Of a stretch of DNA of 45,316 bases, positions 32,721-40,323 are shown one piece after another; position 1 is the first letter of the stretch, and every line of letters begins with the position of its first letter. Position numbers and translations under genes: made by a program. The notes beneath the pieces were generated by a model. That model saw only the letters and a program-made list of their open reading frames with translations, was not told the origin of the DNA and did no database searches. This DNA is from an uncultured bacterium. GTDB taxonomy: Bacteria; Desulfobacterota; GWC2-55-46. The stretch is taken from contig CAJPGC010000007.1 of NCBI GenBank assembly GCA_905339405.1, positions 91,739 to 137,054 of the forward strand, read 5' to 3'.

Positions 32721-35554
32721 GGATAAAGACAAGGCTCGTCATAATCCTCCTCATCTTCTCAATCATCCCCGCCGCTTTCATAAGCTTCCTGCTCTTTGAG
32801 AATGAAAAGGAGCAGCTCAAGAGCAACGCCCTCAAGAACCTAGATACGATAGCCGAGGTCAAGGAGGCGCAGATACTCGAGTTCCTCAGCGCCAAGCGCG
32901 GCAGGACGGTGGATTTCTCGACAGACGGTTTCATAAGGCAATCCGTGAGAGGGATTGAAAGCATCGCAGGCAGGGAACGCAAAGACGCCGAAGGAAGGCG
33001 TCTGGGGGAGTATCTTAAGACCAACAAACAGATAATCGACGCGGACATAATCGAGATACACGTGCTCGGCCTCGACGGCAGGGTCATGGCGAGCACCGAC
33101 CCGTCTTTCATCGGCATTGATGAAAGCTCCGAGGAGTACTTCAAAAGAGGACTCCAGGGCAGCTACATACAAGGGGTTTCCGAACACGTCCACGGCGGCA
33201 GAAAACACAGGTTCATCCCTGTAGCCGCTCCCCTGATACAGGACGGCAGGACTATCGGGGTAATAATGAATAGCTATGGCATTGATATCGCCAATGACAT
33301 CATAACCGGCCAGAGAAGCCTTTCACTTGGCGCGCTTTCATCAATTGACGTGCGTGAGCTTGAAAATATCGACATTTACCTGGTGAACAGGAAAGGTTTT
33401 TTACTTACCGGATCAAAAAAAATGCCCGAGGCGAAGCTGCTTGAATTCAGGGTGGACACGATGCCTGTGGCCTCCTGTCTCGTGGACCTCAGGGAAGAGA
33501 GCGGCGAATGGACTGATATCACGGGCCTGAAGGTCTGGGGGGCCTCCCAGTGCCTGAAAATATCGGAAGGCGTCGTCTGGACGCTCATAGTTGAGCAAGA
33601 CGAGCACGAGGCGCTCGCGCCGCTGCGCGCCGCAAGATACGTCGTCGTGTTCGTAACGCTGTGCGTCGCCGCCGTGGCCGGGTTTACATCATACGCTGTC
33701 GCGCTTTCCATAACGAGGCCCATAGACGAGCTGAGGAGGGGGGCGAGGATCATCTCTACCGGCAACCTCGAACACCGCGTCGGCGGGCTCGAGCAGGACG
33801 AGCTCGGCGAGCTCGCCAGGGATTTCGATACGATGGCCGAAGACCTCAAGGCTGTGACGACGTCGAGGGACGAGCTCGACCGGGAAGCGAGAGAGCGCAT
33901 AAGGGCCATCGAGGCGCTGAGGGTGTCGGAGGCCAAGTTCAGGAGCCTCGTCGAGAACTCCCTTGCGGGCATCTACAGGTCCAACTTCCATGGAGAGTTC
34001 CTTTTCGTTAACGACGCGCTAGCCAGGATGTTCGAGTTCGATTCGGCGGCGGAGATGGTGCGCGAGGGAACCATCGCGAGATACAGGGACCAGGCCGATA
34101 GAGACCGCATATTGGAAGGTCTCCGGGCAACCGGCAGGGTCGATGCCATGGAGCTGGAGATGTTTACCAGGAACGGGAAACTCAAGACCGTTCTGTTGAG
34201 CGCGGCCGTATTCAGGGACGTCATAACAGGGACGGTGCTTGACATAACCGAGCTGAAGCGCGCAAGGGAAGTGGCAAGGGAGGCCGAAAGGTCGAGGGCG
34301 CTGGCCGAGATATCCGAGGCGGTTGCCAACGTAGTCACCGATTACGAGGGGCTTGTCGATACGCTGGCCCGCTATGTCGGCGGGCTCACGAAGGCTCCCT
34401 GCGTCATAAGGCTTCTTACGGACGACGGCAAATGGTTTGAGCCAGTGGCCGTCCATCACAACGACCCTGGGCTCGTCGGCCTCATGCGCCGGTTCATAGC
34501 GGCAAACCCCCAGAGCTCTGACGCCGGGGTCGGCGGGAGGCTACTGAAAGAGGGAAGGCAGCTTTCATTCGGCTCTCCCGAGGAGATATGGAAGTCCGTG
34601 AAGCCGGAGTTCCACCCTGTAATGGAGCGTCTCGGCATCAGGAGCGTGCTCGTCACGCCGCTCCGCTCCGAAGGCAAGATAATAGGGCTCATCGCCTGCT
34701 TCAGGCCCTCTCAAGGCGAATCTTTCAGCCCCGACGAGCGCATCCTCATTCAGGACCTCGCCGACAGGGCGGCCCTCGGGATAACCGTTGCAAGGCTCTT
34801 CAGGGGCCTCAGGCGAGAGCTCACTTTGAGGGAGAAGGCTGAAAAGGAGATGAAGTCCTACGCCGCCGAGCTCGAGAGGAGCAACACGGAGCTCGAGCAG
34901 TTCGCCTATGTAGCCTCCCATGACCTGCGCGAGCCCCTGAGGTCGATGGAAGGCTTCCTGAAGCTTCTTGAAAGGAAATATAAAGGAAAGCTCGACGAGA
35001 ACGCAGACAGGTTCATAGGGTTCGCCCTTGCCGGGGCCGGGAGGATGCAGAGGATAATGGATGACCTCCTTGATTTCTCGAGGGTCAGCACCAGGGCCGG
35101 GGAGCTCGAACCCACGGATTCCGGCGCGGCCCTCGGACATGCCCTGGAAAGCCTCGCGACGGCAGTGGAGGAATCAGGCGCCTCGGTCACAAGCGGGCCG
35201 ATGCCGGTCGTCATTGCCGACCCTGTCCAGCTTGGGCAACTCTTCCAGAACCTCATCGCTAACGCCATAAAGTTCACTCTGCCCGGCGTGCGCCCCGCCG
35301 TGTCGGTCGCCGCCGTCGAGAGGGAAGGCGAATGGCTCTTTTCTGTCAAGGACAACGGCATAGGCATGGACGAGAGGTATAAGGATAAGATATTCGAGAT
35401 GTTCCAACGGCTCCACGGCTCCGAGTACCCTGGGACCGGCATAGGCCTTGCCGTCTGCAAGAAGATAGTCGAACGCCACGGCGGAAGGATATGGGTCGAG
35501 TCCGCCCCTGGCGAGGGCTCTACCTTTTATTTCACCATCCCCAAGCGGCCCTGA
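32717..35554 (+). CDS. Sensor histidine kinase (Cache-HAMP-PAS-GAF-HisKA-HATPase)
   Basis: The 945-residue protein has a first membrane helix (residues about 7-27), a large periplasmic Cache-like sensor (30-300), a second membrane helix (about 310-333), HAMP (ITRPIDELRRGARIISTGNLEHRVGG), PAS (EAKFRSLVENSLAGIYRSN), GAF (about 530-690), a coiled coil, and HisKA with the phospho-acceptor His735 in YVASHDLREPLRSMEGF. The ATPase domain has NLIANAIKF (N box), DNGIGM (G1), FEMFQRLHG (F box) and GTGIGLAVCKKIVERHGG (G2). It is a complete, active-looking kinase with three input modules. No response regulator is encoded beside it. The upstream membrane protein is its likely partner. Confidence 0.92.
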   Translation: MRIKTRLVIILLIFSIIPAAFISFLLFENEKEQLKSNALKNLDTIAEVKEAQILEFLSAKRGRTVDFSTDGFIRQSVRGIESIAGRERKDAEGRRLGEYLKTNKQIIDADIIEIHVLGLDGRVMASTDPSFIGIDESSEEYFKRGLQGSYIQGVSEHVHGGRKHRFIPVAAPLIQDGRTIGVIMNSYGIDIANDIITGQRSLSLGALSSIDVRELENIDIYLVNRKGFLLTGSKKMPEAKLLEFRVDTMPVASCLVDLREESGEWTDITGLKVWGASQCLKISEGVVWTLIVEQDEHEALAPLRAARYVVVFVTLCVAAVAGFTSYAVALSITRPIDELRRGARIISTGNLEHRVGGLEQDELGELARDFDTMAEDLKAVTTSRDELDREARERIRAIEALRVSEAKFRSLVENSLAGIYRSNFHGEFLFVNDALARMFEFDSAAEMVREGTIARYRDQADRDRILEGLRATGRVDAMELEMFTRNGKLKTVLLSAAVFRDVITGTVLDITELKRAREVAREAERSRALAEISEAVANVVTDYEGLVDTLARYVGGLTKAPCVIRLLTDDGKWFEPVAVHHNDPGLVGLMRRFIAANPQSSDAGVGGRLLKEGRQLSFGSPEEIWKSVKPEFHPVMERLGIRSVLVTPLRSEGKIIGLIACFRPSQGESFSPDERILIQDLADRAALGITVARLFRGLRRELTLREKAEKEMKSYAAELERSNTELEQFAYVASHDLREPLRSMEGFLKLLERKYKGKLDENADRFIGFALAGAGRMQRIMDDLLDFSRVSTRAGELEPTDSGAALGHALESLATAVEESGASVTSGPMPVVIADPVQLGQLFQNLIANAIKFTLPGVRPAVSVAAVEREGEWLFSVKDNGIGMDERYKDKIFEMFQRLHGSEYPGTGIGLAVCKKIVERHGGRIWVESAPGEGSTFYFTIPKRP

Positions 35555-35854
35555 GGCCGGGCTTTTGACATTTTCACTCCTGTTTTCTCACCTAAGTCGA
35601 AACCCTCCCCGTGGCCGCAGCGCTATTAAAAATGTTTAACTGGACAGGCGGATTTGCTAAAATAACGGCTGGTGCGCCCCCAAGGCGTCTTTTTGAGGAA
35701 AAACGTATCTTAATCTTGACAAAGTATTTAAAAATGTTTATATATACTGGTTCTAAGTTCGCTGCCGGAAAAGTTTTCAATCAGGCGGCTTGACGCCGGA
35801 GCCGGAGGGAAGGTTTTTCCCCGGGACCGGCGGCACATTACCCAGGCTTTCTTC
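35555..35854 (+). promoter_or_regulatory. AT-rich intergenic region upstream of tRNA-Val
   Basis: This 300-base stretch has no credible gene. It holds a 13-base direct repeat TTAAAAATGTTTA at 35626-35638 and 35728-35740, the second inside the spacer of the candidate tRNA promoter. A weaker promoter-like pair (TTTAAC 35635-35640, 17 bases, TAAAAT 35658-35663) lies by the first copy. I see no strong terminator for the histidine kinase gene. Confidence 0.4.
35716..35744 (+). promoter_or_regulatory. Candidate sigma-70 promoter for tRNA-Val/thrS
   Basis: A perfect TTGACA (35716-35721) is separated by 17 bases from TATATA (35739-35744). Alternative -10 boxes overlap in the TATATATACT run. The start site would be about 100 bases before the tRNA-Val gene. 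It is the best promoter in the gap and may also feed thrS past the stem at 35942-36000. Confidence 0.6.
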
Positions 35855-35929
35855 AGGCGCGTAGCTCAGGGGTAGAGCGCTACCTTGACACGGTAGAGGT
35901 CGGCGGTTCGAAACCGCCCGTGCCTACCA
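35855..35929 (+). tRNA. tRNA-Val (GAC)
   Basis: A 75-base cloverleaf: the acceptor stem AGGCGCG pairs with CGTGCCT, the D arm contains TAGCTCAGGGGTAGAGC, the anticodon stem CTACC/GGTAG encloses the loop TTGACAC with anticodon GAC, and the T arm is CGGCGGTTCGAAACCGCC. The discriminator A and the CCA end are encoded (35926-35929). It decodes GUC, a heavily used codon in the genes of this window. Confidence 0.95.
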
Positions 35930-35941
35930 TATTAAAAAGAA

Positions 35942-36000
35942 GGTATCATCCACCACAGGGTGGTCCGACGGGACATCTGCGTGGTGGGTGATGCCTTTTT
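35942..36000 (+). terminator. Long stem with U-tract between tRNA-Val and thrS (terminator/attenuator)
   Basis: A 15-base stem (35942-35956 with 35981-35995, including two G-U pairs) is followed by five T residues. Its large loop has a nested GTCC-GACG-GGAC hairpin and begins AGGGTGGT. The upstream A-rich run lets the structure act in both directions. It could end the tRNA-Val transcript or attenuate thrS, whose ATG lies 60 bases further on. Which of the two applies is not decidable from sequence. Confidence 0.75.
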
Positions 36001-36060
36001 GATTTGAGCGGAAATCAGCCGCGACAAGGCATAGCAATCAAGGGGCAGTAGCGTATTATA

Positions 36061-37986
36061 ATGATAAAGGTACACTTTGCGACCGGAGAAGAAGGGGAGT
36101 TCAAAGAGGGAAGTTCCTTCTTCGAGGTCTTGAAGGCCCATAACAGGGAGCTCCTCAAGAAGTCGGTCGCCGTCAAGGTCGACGGCGTATTGAAAGACCT
36201 TGGCAGCGCTCTCGGCGACGGAGGCCCCAAAAAGCTCGAAGCCGTGACGAGCGATACTCCCGAGGGGCTCGAGGTGCTGAGGCATTCCACGGCCCATGTG
36301 CTCGCAGAGGCCGTCCAGTCGCTCTATCCGGGCGTCAAGGTGGCCATCGGCCCGTCAATCGAAGACGGCTTCTATTATGATTTCGACGTAAAGACCCCCT
36401 TCACCCCCGAAGACCTCGAGAAGATCGAGGGGAAGATGAAGGAGATAATAAAGGGCGACCACCGCTTCACAAGGGAAGAGCTCTCCAAAGACAAGGCCAT
36501 GGAGCTTTTCAGGTCAATGGGCGAGGGCTACAAGGAAGAGATAATCTCCGAGCTCGACTCTCCTGCGGTGAGCGTCTACAAACAGTCCGGTTTCGTCGAC
36601 CTGTGCCGCGGTCCGCACATCCCCTCGACCGGTTGGATAAAGGCCTTCAAGCTCACCGGCACCGCCGGCGCGTACTGGCGCGGGGACGAGAAGAACAAGA
36701 TGCTCCAGAGGGTCTACGGCACGGCCTTCTTTACGAAGGACGAGCTCAAGGCTTATCTGGAGAGGGTCGAGGAGGCGAAGAGAAGGGACCACAGGAAGCT
36801 CGGGCGCGAGCTCGACCTCTTCTCCACGAGCGAGAACATCGGCTCAGGCCTCGTCCTCTGGCACCCGAAGGGCTCGACCGTCAGGAGGGTAATAGAAGAT
36901 TTCTGGAAGGCCGAGCACGCCAGGAGCGATTACTCGGTCGTATATACGCCCCACGTGGCGAACCTCGACCTCTGGAAGACGAGCGGCCACTGGGACTTCT
37001 ACAGGGAGAACCTGTACTCACCGATGGACGTAGAAGGGCAGGACTACATCGTAAAGCCGATGAACTGCCCTTTCCACATACAGATATACAAGAGCGCCCT
37101 CAGAAGCTATCGCGACCTGCCGATAAGGTACGCGGAGCTCGGCACGGTCTACAGGTACGAGCGCTCCGGCGCGCTCCACGGCCTCCTGAGGGTAAGGGGC
37201 TTCACGCAGGACGACGCGCATATATTTACGACCCCCTCCCAGCTGGAAGAGGAGATAAAGGGTGTCCTCAAGTTCGTCGTATTCATATTAAATTCTTTTG
37301 GATTCAATGATTTTGATATATACTTAAGCACCAGACCGGAAAAGTACGTCGGCGACCTGGCGAACTGGGCGAAGGCCGAGGCCGCATTGAAGGGCGCGCT
37401 CGAGGCTGCTGACCTTAAGTACAGCATAGACCCGGGCGAGGGCGTCTTCTACGGCCCGAAGATAGACATAAAGATAAAAGACGTCATCGGCAGAAGCTGG
37501 CAGTGCTCGACCATACAGGTCGACTTCAACCTGCCCGAGCGCTTCGACGTCACCTACAGGGACGAGAACGGAGGCGAGAGCCGTCCCATCATGATACACA
37601 GGGCATTGATGGGCTCGCTCGAGAGGTTCTTCGGCTGCCTGGTCGAGCATTACGCCGGGGCTTTCCCGCTCTGGCTCGCGCCGGTGCAGGCCGTCGTGTT
37701 GACCGTCACCGAGCGCAACGACGAGCACGCCAAAGAGGTCTACAGGAAGCTCCGTGCCGAGGGCATCAGGGCCGAGCTCGACATAAGGAACGAGAAGCTG
37801 GGCTTCAAGATACGCGAAGCACAGCTCCAGAAGATACCGTACCAGCTCGTCATAGGCGACAAGGAGTCTGAGACGGGGCAGGTCGCCCCGAGGCTCAGGG
37901 GAGGGGCGACTCTCCCGGCCATGTCCGTCGACGAGTTCCTCGCAGTCATAAAGGCCGAAAACCGGCCTGGCGCCCGGACGAACTGA
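36061..37986 (+). CDS. thrS: Threonine--tRNA ligase
   Basis: The 641-residue protein matches E. coli ThrRS (642) in length. It has an N-terminal TGS domain (IKVHFATGEEGEFKEG), the second additional domain with HSTAHVLAEAV and FVDLCRGPHIPSTG, then the class II core: RRDHRKLGRELDLF, motif 1, the zinc/active-site NCPFHIQIYKS, motif 2 with RYERSGALHGLLRVRGFTQDDAHIF, motif 3 with MIHRALMGSLERFFG, and the C-terminal anticodon-binding domain (LAPVQAVVLTVTERN). The editing site His residues (HSTAH) are kept. The ribosome site is weak. It heads the thrS-infC-rpmI-rplT-pheST-ihfA cluster and contains an AT-rich island around 37281-37328. Confidence 0.98.
   Translation: MIKVHFATGEEGEFKEGSSFFEVLKAHNRELLKKSVAVKVDGVLKDLGSALGDGGPKKLEAVTSDTPEGLEVLRHSTAHVLAEAVQSLYPGVKVAIGPSIEDGFYYDFDVKTPFTPEDLEKIEGKMKEIIKGDHRFTREELSKDKAMELFRSMGEGYKEEIISELDSPAVSVYKQSGFVDLCRGPHIPSTGWIKAFKLTGTAGAYWRGDEKNKMLQRVYGTAFFTKDELKAYLERVEEAKRRDHRKLGRELDLFSTSENIGSGLVLWHPKGSTVRRVIEDFWKAEHARSDYSVVYTPHVANLDLWKTSGHWDFYRENLYSPMDVEGQDYIVKPMNCPFHIQIYKSALRSYRDLPIRYAELGTVYRYERSGALHGLLRVRGFTQDDAHIFTTPSQLEEEIKGVLKFVVFILNSFGFNDFDIYLSTRPEKYVGDLANWAKAEAALKGALEAADLKYSIDPGEGVFYGPKIDIKIKDVIGRSWQCSTIQVDFNLPERFDVTYRDENGGESRPIMIHRALMGSLERFFGCLVEHYAGAFPLWLAPVQAVVLTVTERNDEHAKEVYRKLRAEGIRAELDIRNEKLGFKIREAQLQKIPYQLVIGDKESETGQVAPRLRGGATLPAMSVDEFLAVIKAENRPGARTN
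37314..37322 (+). promoter_or_regulatory. Possible internal promoter in thrS (extended -10)
   Basis: Within GC-rich thrS, the island from about 37281 to 37328 is strikingly AT-rich and uses codons otherwise avoided here (TTA, AAT, GAT, GGA). It contains an extended -10 element TGATATATA (37314-37322) overlapping TATACT (37319-37324). The -35 match is poor. In E. coli, infC has promoters inside thrS, which makes the same role plausible here. Confidence 0.4.
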
Positions 37987-38015
37987 GGCGCCGAAACCAG
38001 GAGGGGGTGAATTTT

Positions 38016-38606
38016 ATAGCAAAGGATACCGTAAGAATAAACCGGATGATAAGGGTGCCGCAGGTCAGGGTCATCGACGCCGACGGCAACCAGATGGGCG
38101 TGCTGGCGACGAAAGACGCTCTTTTAGCGGCTGAAACCGCCGGGCTCGACCTCGTCGAGATCGCGCCGACAGCCACCCCGCCGGTCTGCCGCATAATGGA
38201 CTATGGCAAATACAAGTACCAGCTGAGCAAGAAGGCCAAAGAGGCGAAGAAAAAGCAGACCGTCATCAGCCTCAAGGAGATGAAGCTTCGCGGCAAGACT
38301 GAGGAGCATGACTTCCAGTTCAAGCTGCGCAACGTAAAGAAGTTTCTCGAAGAAGGCGACAAGGTAAAGATAACTATAATCTTCAAGGGCCGCGAGATAA
38401 CCCATACCGAACTCGGCATGGGCATGCTCAAGAGAGTGGCCGAAGAGCTCAAGGACGTTGCCACCATAGAGGCGCAACCCAAGCTCGAAGGGCGCTCCAT
38501 GAGCATGGTAGTCGCTCCGGCGCCGCAGAAGGTAGAAAAAGCGAAAACAGAGGCGGCCGCGGCAGCACAGAAAGATGATGCGCCGGGTCAGACCCAGAAG
38601 GAGTAG
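38016..38606 (+). CDS. infC: Translation initiation factor IF-3 with AUA start codon
   Basis: The 196-residue product has the N-domain (INRMIRVPQVRVIDADGNQMGV, LDLVEIAPTATPPVCRIMDYGKYKYQ) and the C-domain (VISLKEMKLRGKTEEHDFQFKLRNVKKFLEEGDKVKITIIFKGRE) of IF-3, plus an Ala/Lys/Gln-rich tail of about 25 residues. No ATG is suitable. GTG 38007 lies within the AGGAGGGGG ribosome site (37999-38007) and so cannot use it. The in-frame ATA 38016, 8-11 bases downstream, gives a normal (M)AKDTVRINR start. Rare start codons in infC are known (AUU in E. coli) and allow IF-3 to repress its own synthesis. The gene follows thrS by 29 bases. Confidence 0.9.
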   Translation: MAKDTVRINRMIRVPQVRVIDADGNQMGVLATKDALLAAETAGLDLVEIAPTATPPVCRIMDYGKYKYQLSKKAKEAKKKQTVISLKEMKLRGKTEEHDFQFKLRNVKKFLEEGDKVKITIIFKGREITHTELGMGMLKRVAEELKDVATIEAQPKLEGRSMSMVVAPAPQKVEKAKTEAAAAAQKDDAPGQTQKE

Positions 38607-38614
38607 GAATCAAG

Positions 38615-38812
38615 ATGCCGAAGCTTAAAACGAACAAGGGCGCAGCCAAGAGGTTCAAGCTTACCGGGACCGGCAAGGTCAAGAGAAGAAAGTCCGGGAT
38701 GAGGCACATCCTCACCAGCAAGGCCAAGAAGGTGAAGAGGTCGCTGCGTCAGGCAGGTCTCATCTCCAAGACGCACGAAGAGTCGATCAAGAAGCTTCTG
38801 CCGTACGCCTGA
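38615..38812 (+). CDS. rpmI: 50S ribosomal protein L35
   Basis: The 65-residue basic protein begins MPKLKTNKGAAKRFKLTGTGKVKRRKSG, the L35 signature, and contains HILTSKAKKVKRSLRQ, ending in LLPYA as in family members. The length is typical. It starts eight bases after infC and lies in the universal infC-rpmI-rplT order. It is part of the large ribosomal subunit. Confidence 0.98.
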   Translation: MPKLKTNKGAAKRFKLTGTGKVKRRKSGMRHILTSKAKKVKRSLRQAGLISKTHEESIKKLLPYA

Positions 38813-38822
38813 GCTTCATGAC

Positions 38823-38855
38823 GGCCCTGAGCCCTATCAGGCAAGGGCCTGTTTT
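38823..38855 (+). terminator. Possible attenuator between rpmI and rplT
   Basis: GGCCCT (38823-38828) pairs with AGGGCC (38844-38849), with an inner GCC/GGC continuation and then TGTTTT. The stem is imperfect, so it may be a weak terminator or an attenuator lowering rplT read-through. It lies in the 109-base gap, longer than the other gaps in this cluster. L20 autoregulation through RNA structure is known in other bacteria but is not demonstrated here. Confidence 0.4.
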
Positions 38856-38921
38856 ATAAAATGATCCGGCGGCTTTTGTCCGCTTGGGTCCGCATAATCC
38901 ACGATACGAGGAGCAATTGTC

Positions 38922-39281
38922 ATGCCGAGGGTAAAGAGAGGCTTAAACGCCAAGAAAAAGAAGAAGAAGGTACTTAAAGCCGCGAAAGGCTTCAGGGCCG
39001 GGCGCGGTACGCTCTACCGCATAGCAACAGAGGCCGTCGACAGGGCCCTGGTCTACGCGTACGCGCACAGGCGCACCAAGAAAAGAGAGATCAGGAGCCT
39101 CTGGATCGCCAGGATAAACGCTGCGGCCAGGATAAACGACATGACCTACAGCCGCCTGATGAACGGCCTGCTGAAGGCCAACGTCGCCATAGACAGGAAG
39201 GCGCTGGCTGACATGGCCGTAAAAGACCCGGCCGGGTTCACCAGGGTCGTGGAGATAGCAAAGACCAGCCTTGCCGCATGA
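38922..39281 (+). CDS. rplT: 50S ribosomal protein L20
   Basis: The 119-residue protein begins MPRVKRGLNAKKKKKKVLKAAKGF and contains RGTLYRIATEAVDRALVYAYAHRRTKKREIRSLWIARINAAAR, the L20 signature, then NDMTYSRLMNGLLKANVAIDRKALADMAV. The extended basic N-terminus binds 23S rRNA early in 50S assembly. The GAGGAGC ribosome site precedes ATG 38922, and the stop overlaps pheS by ATGA. Confidence 0.98.
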   Translation: MPRVKRGLNAKKKKKKVLKAAKGFRAGRGTLYRIATEAVDRALVYAYAHRRTKKREIRSLWIARINAAARINDMTYSRLMNGLLKANVAIDRKALADMAVKDPAGFTRVVEIAKTSLAA

Positions 39282-40294
39282 GCGCAAGGCTTGAGAAGCT
39301 CGCGTCAGAGGCGCTCGGAGAGTTGTCCGGCGCCTCGTCAATTGATGCCGTCCTCCAGTTAAAGACCAGGTATCTCGGCAGGAAAGGCGAAGTGACCGCG
39401 CTTTTGAAAGAGCTCGGGTCGCTTTCCCCTGAAGAGCGTAAAAAGGCGGGCGAGGCCATAAACACCGTGAAGGCCTCCCTTGAAGAGGCCTTCGACGAGA
39501 AGGCCGCCGCGCTGGAAGCGGGAGGCCGGGCCGCCAGGCTCCAGAAGGAAAGAATAGACATAACTCTGCCGGGCAGGTCTGTGCGCCCCGGCAGGATGCA
39601 CCCCGTCACCCAGGTGATGGAGGAGATAGAAGAGATATTCTCCGGGCTCGGCTTCGACGTGGCCGAAGGCCCCGAGGTCGAACTCGATTATTACAACTTC
39701 GAAGCGTTAAACCTTCCCAAAGACCATCCTGCCAGAGACATGCAGGATACCTTCTACGTCAGCGACGAGGTGCTTCTTCGCACCCATACCTCACCGGTAC
39801 AGATAAGAGTGATGGAAAAGGAGAGGCCGCCGCTGCGCGTCATCGCGCCGGGGACCGTCTACAGAAGGGACTCCGACATCACCCATACGCCGATGTTCCA
39901 CCAGGTCGAAGGCTTCATGGTGGACAAGGGCGTGACCTTCAGCAACCTGAAGGGGGTCCTTACACACTTCCTGCACAGCCTGTTCGGCGACAAGACCGAT
40001 ATCCGGTTCAGGACGAGTTTTTTCCCTTTTACGGAGCCGAGCGCCGAGGTAGACATCCGCTGCGTCATTTGCGGAGGTTCGGGCTGCAGGGTCTGCAAGG
40101 GCAGCGGCTGGATCGAGATACTCGGGGCTGGCATGATACGCCCTGAGGTCTTCAAATTCGTCAAATACGACCCCGAGGAGTTCACGGGCTTTGCGTTCGG
40201 CATAGGGATCGAGCGTATAGCCATGCTCAAGTACGGCATGGACGACATCCGTATGTTGTTTGAGAACGACTTGAGGTTTCTGCGTCAATTCTAG
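39278..40294 (+). CDS. pheS: Phenylalanine--tRNA ligase alpha subunit
   Basis: The 338-residue protein has an N-terminal coiled-coil arm (LEKLASEALGELSG to EEAFDEKAAALEAG), then the class II catalytic core: PGRMHPVTQVMEEIEEIFSGLGF, YYNFEALNLPKDHPARDMQDTFY, LLRTHTSPVQIRVM, motif 2 with GTVYRRDSDITHTPMFHQVEGF, and motif 3 with GFAFGIGIERIAMLKYGMDDIR. The insertion CVICGGSGCRVCKGSGW has four cysteines, as in many bacterial PheS proteins, and probably binds zinc. It overlaps rplT and pairs with pheT 29 bases downstream. Confidence 0.98.
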   Translation: MSARLEKLASEALGELSGASSIDAVLQLKTRYLGRKGEVTALLKELGSLSPEERKKAGEAINTVKASLEEAFDEKAAALEAGGRAARLQKERIDITLPGRSVRPGRMHPVTQVMEEIEEIFSGLGFDVAEGPEVELDYYNFEALNLPKDHPARDMQDTFYVSDEVLLRTHTSPVQIRVMEKERPPLRVIAPGTVYRRDSDITHTPMFHQVEGFMVDKGVTFSNLKGVLTHFLHSLFGDKTDIRFRTSFFPFTEPSAEVDIRCVICGGSGCRVCKGSGWIEILGAGMIRPEVFKFVKYDPEEFTGFAFGIGIERIAMLKYGMDDIRMLFENDLRFLRQF

Positions 40295-40323
40295 GAATTT
40301 ATTACAAAAAAAGGAATCCATAG

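Noticed and set aside
35930-36060. Full T-box riboswitch controlling thrS
   Set aside because: Only a T-box-like core word is present; there is no space for stem I or a Thr specifier loop because tRNA-Val ends at 35929.
37281-37328. Foreign DNA inserted in thrS
   Set aside because: The encoded residues fit the ThrRS family without a break, so selection on the DNA is a better explanation than transfer.
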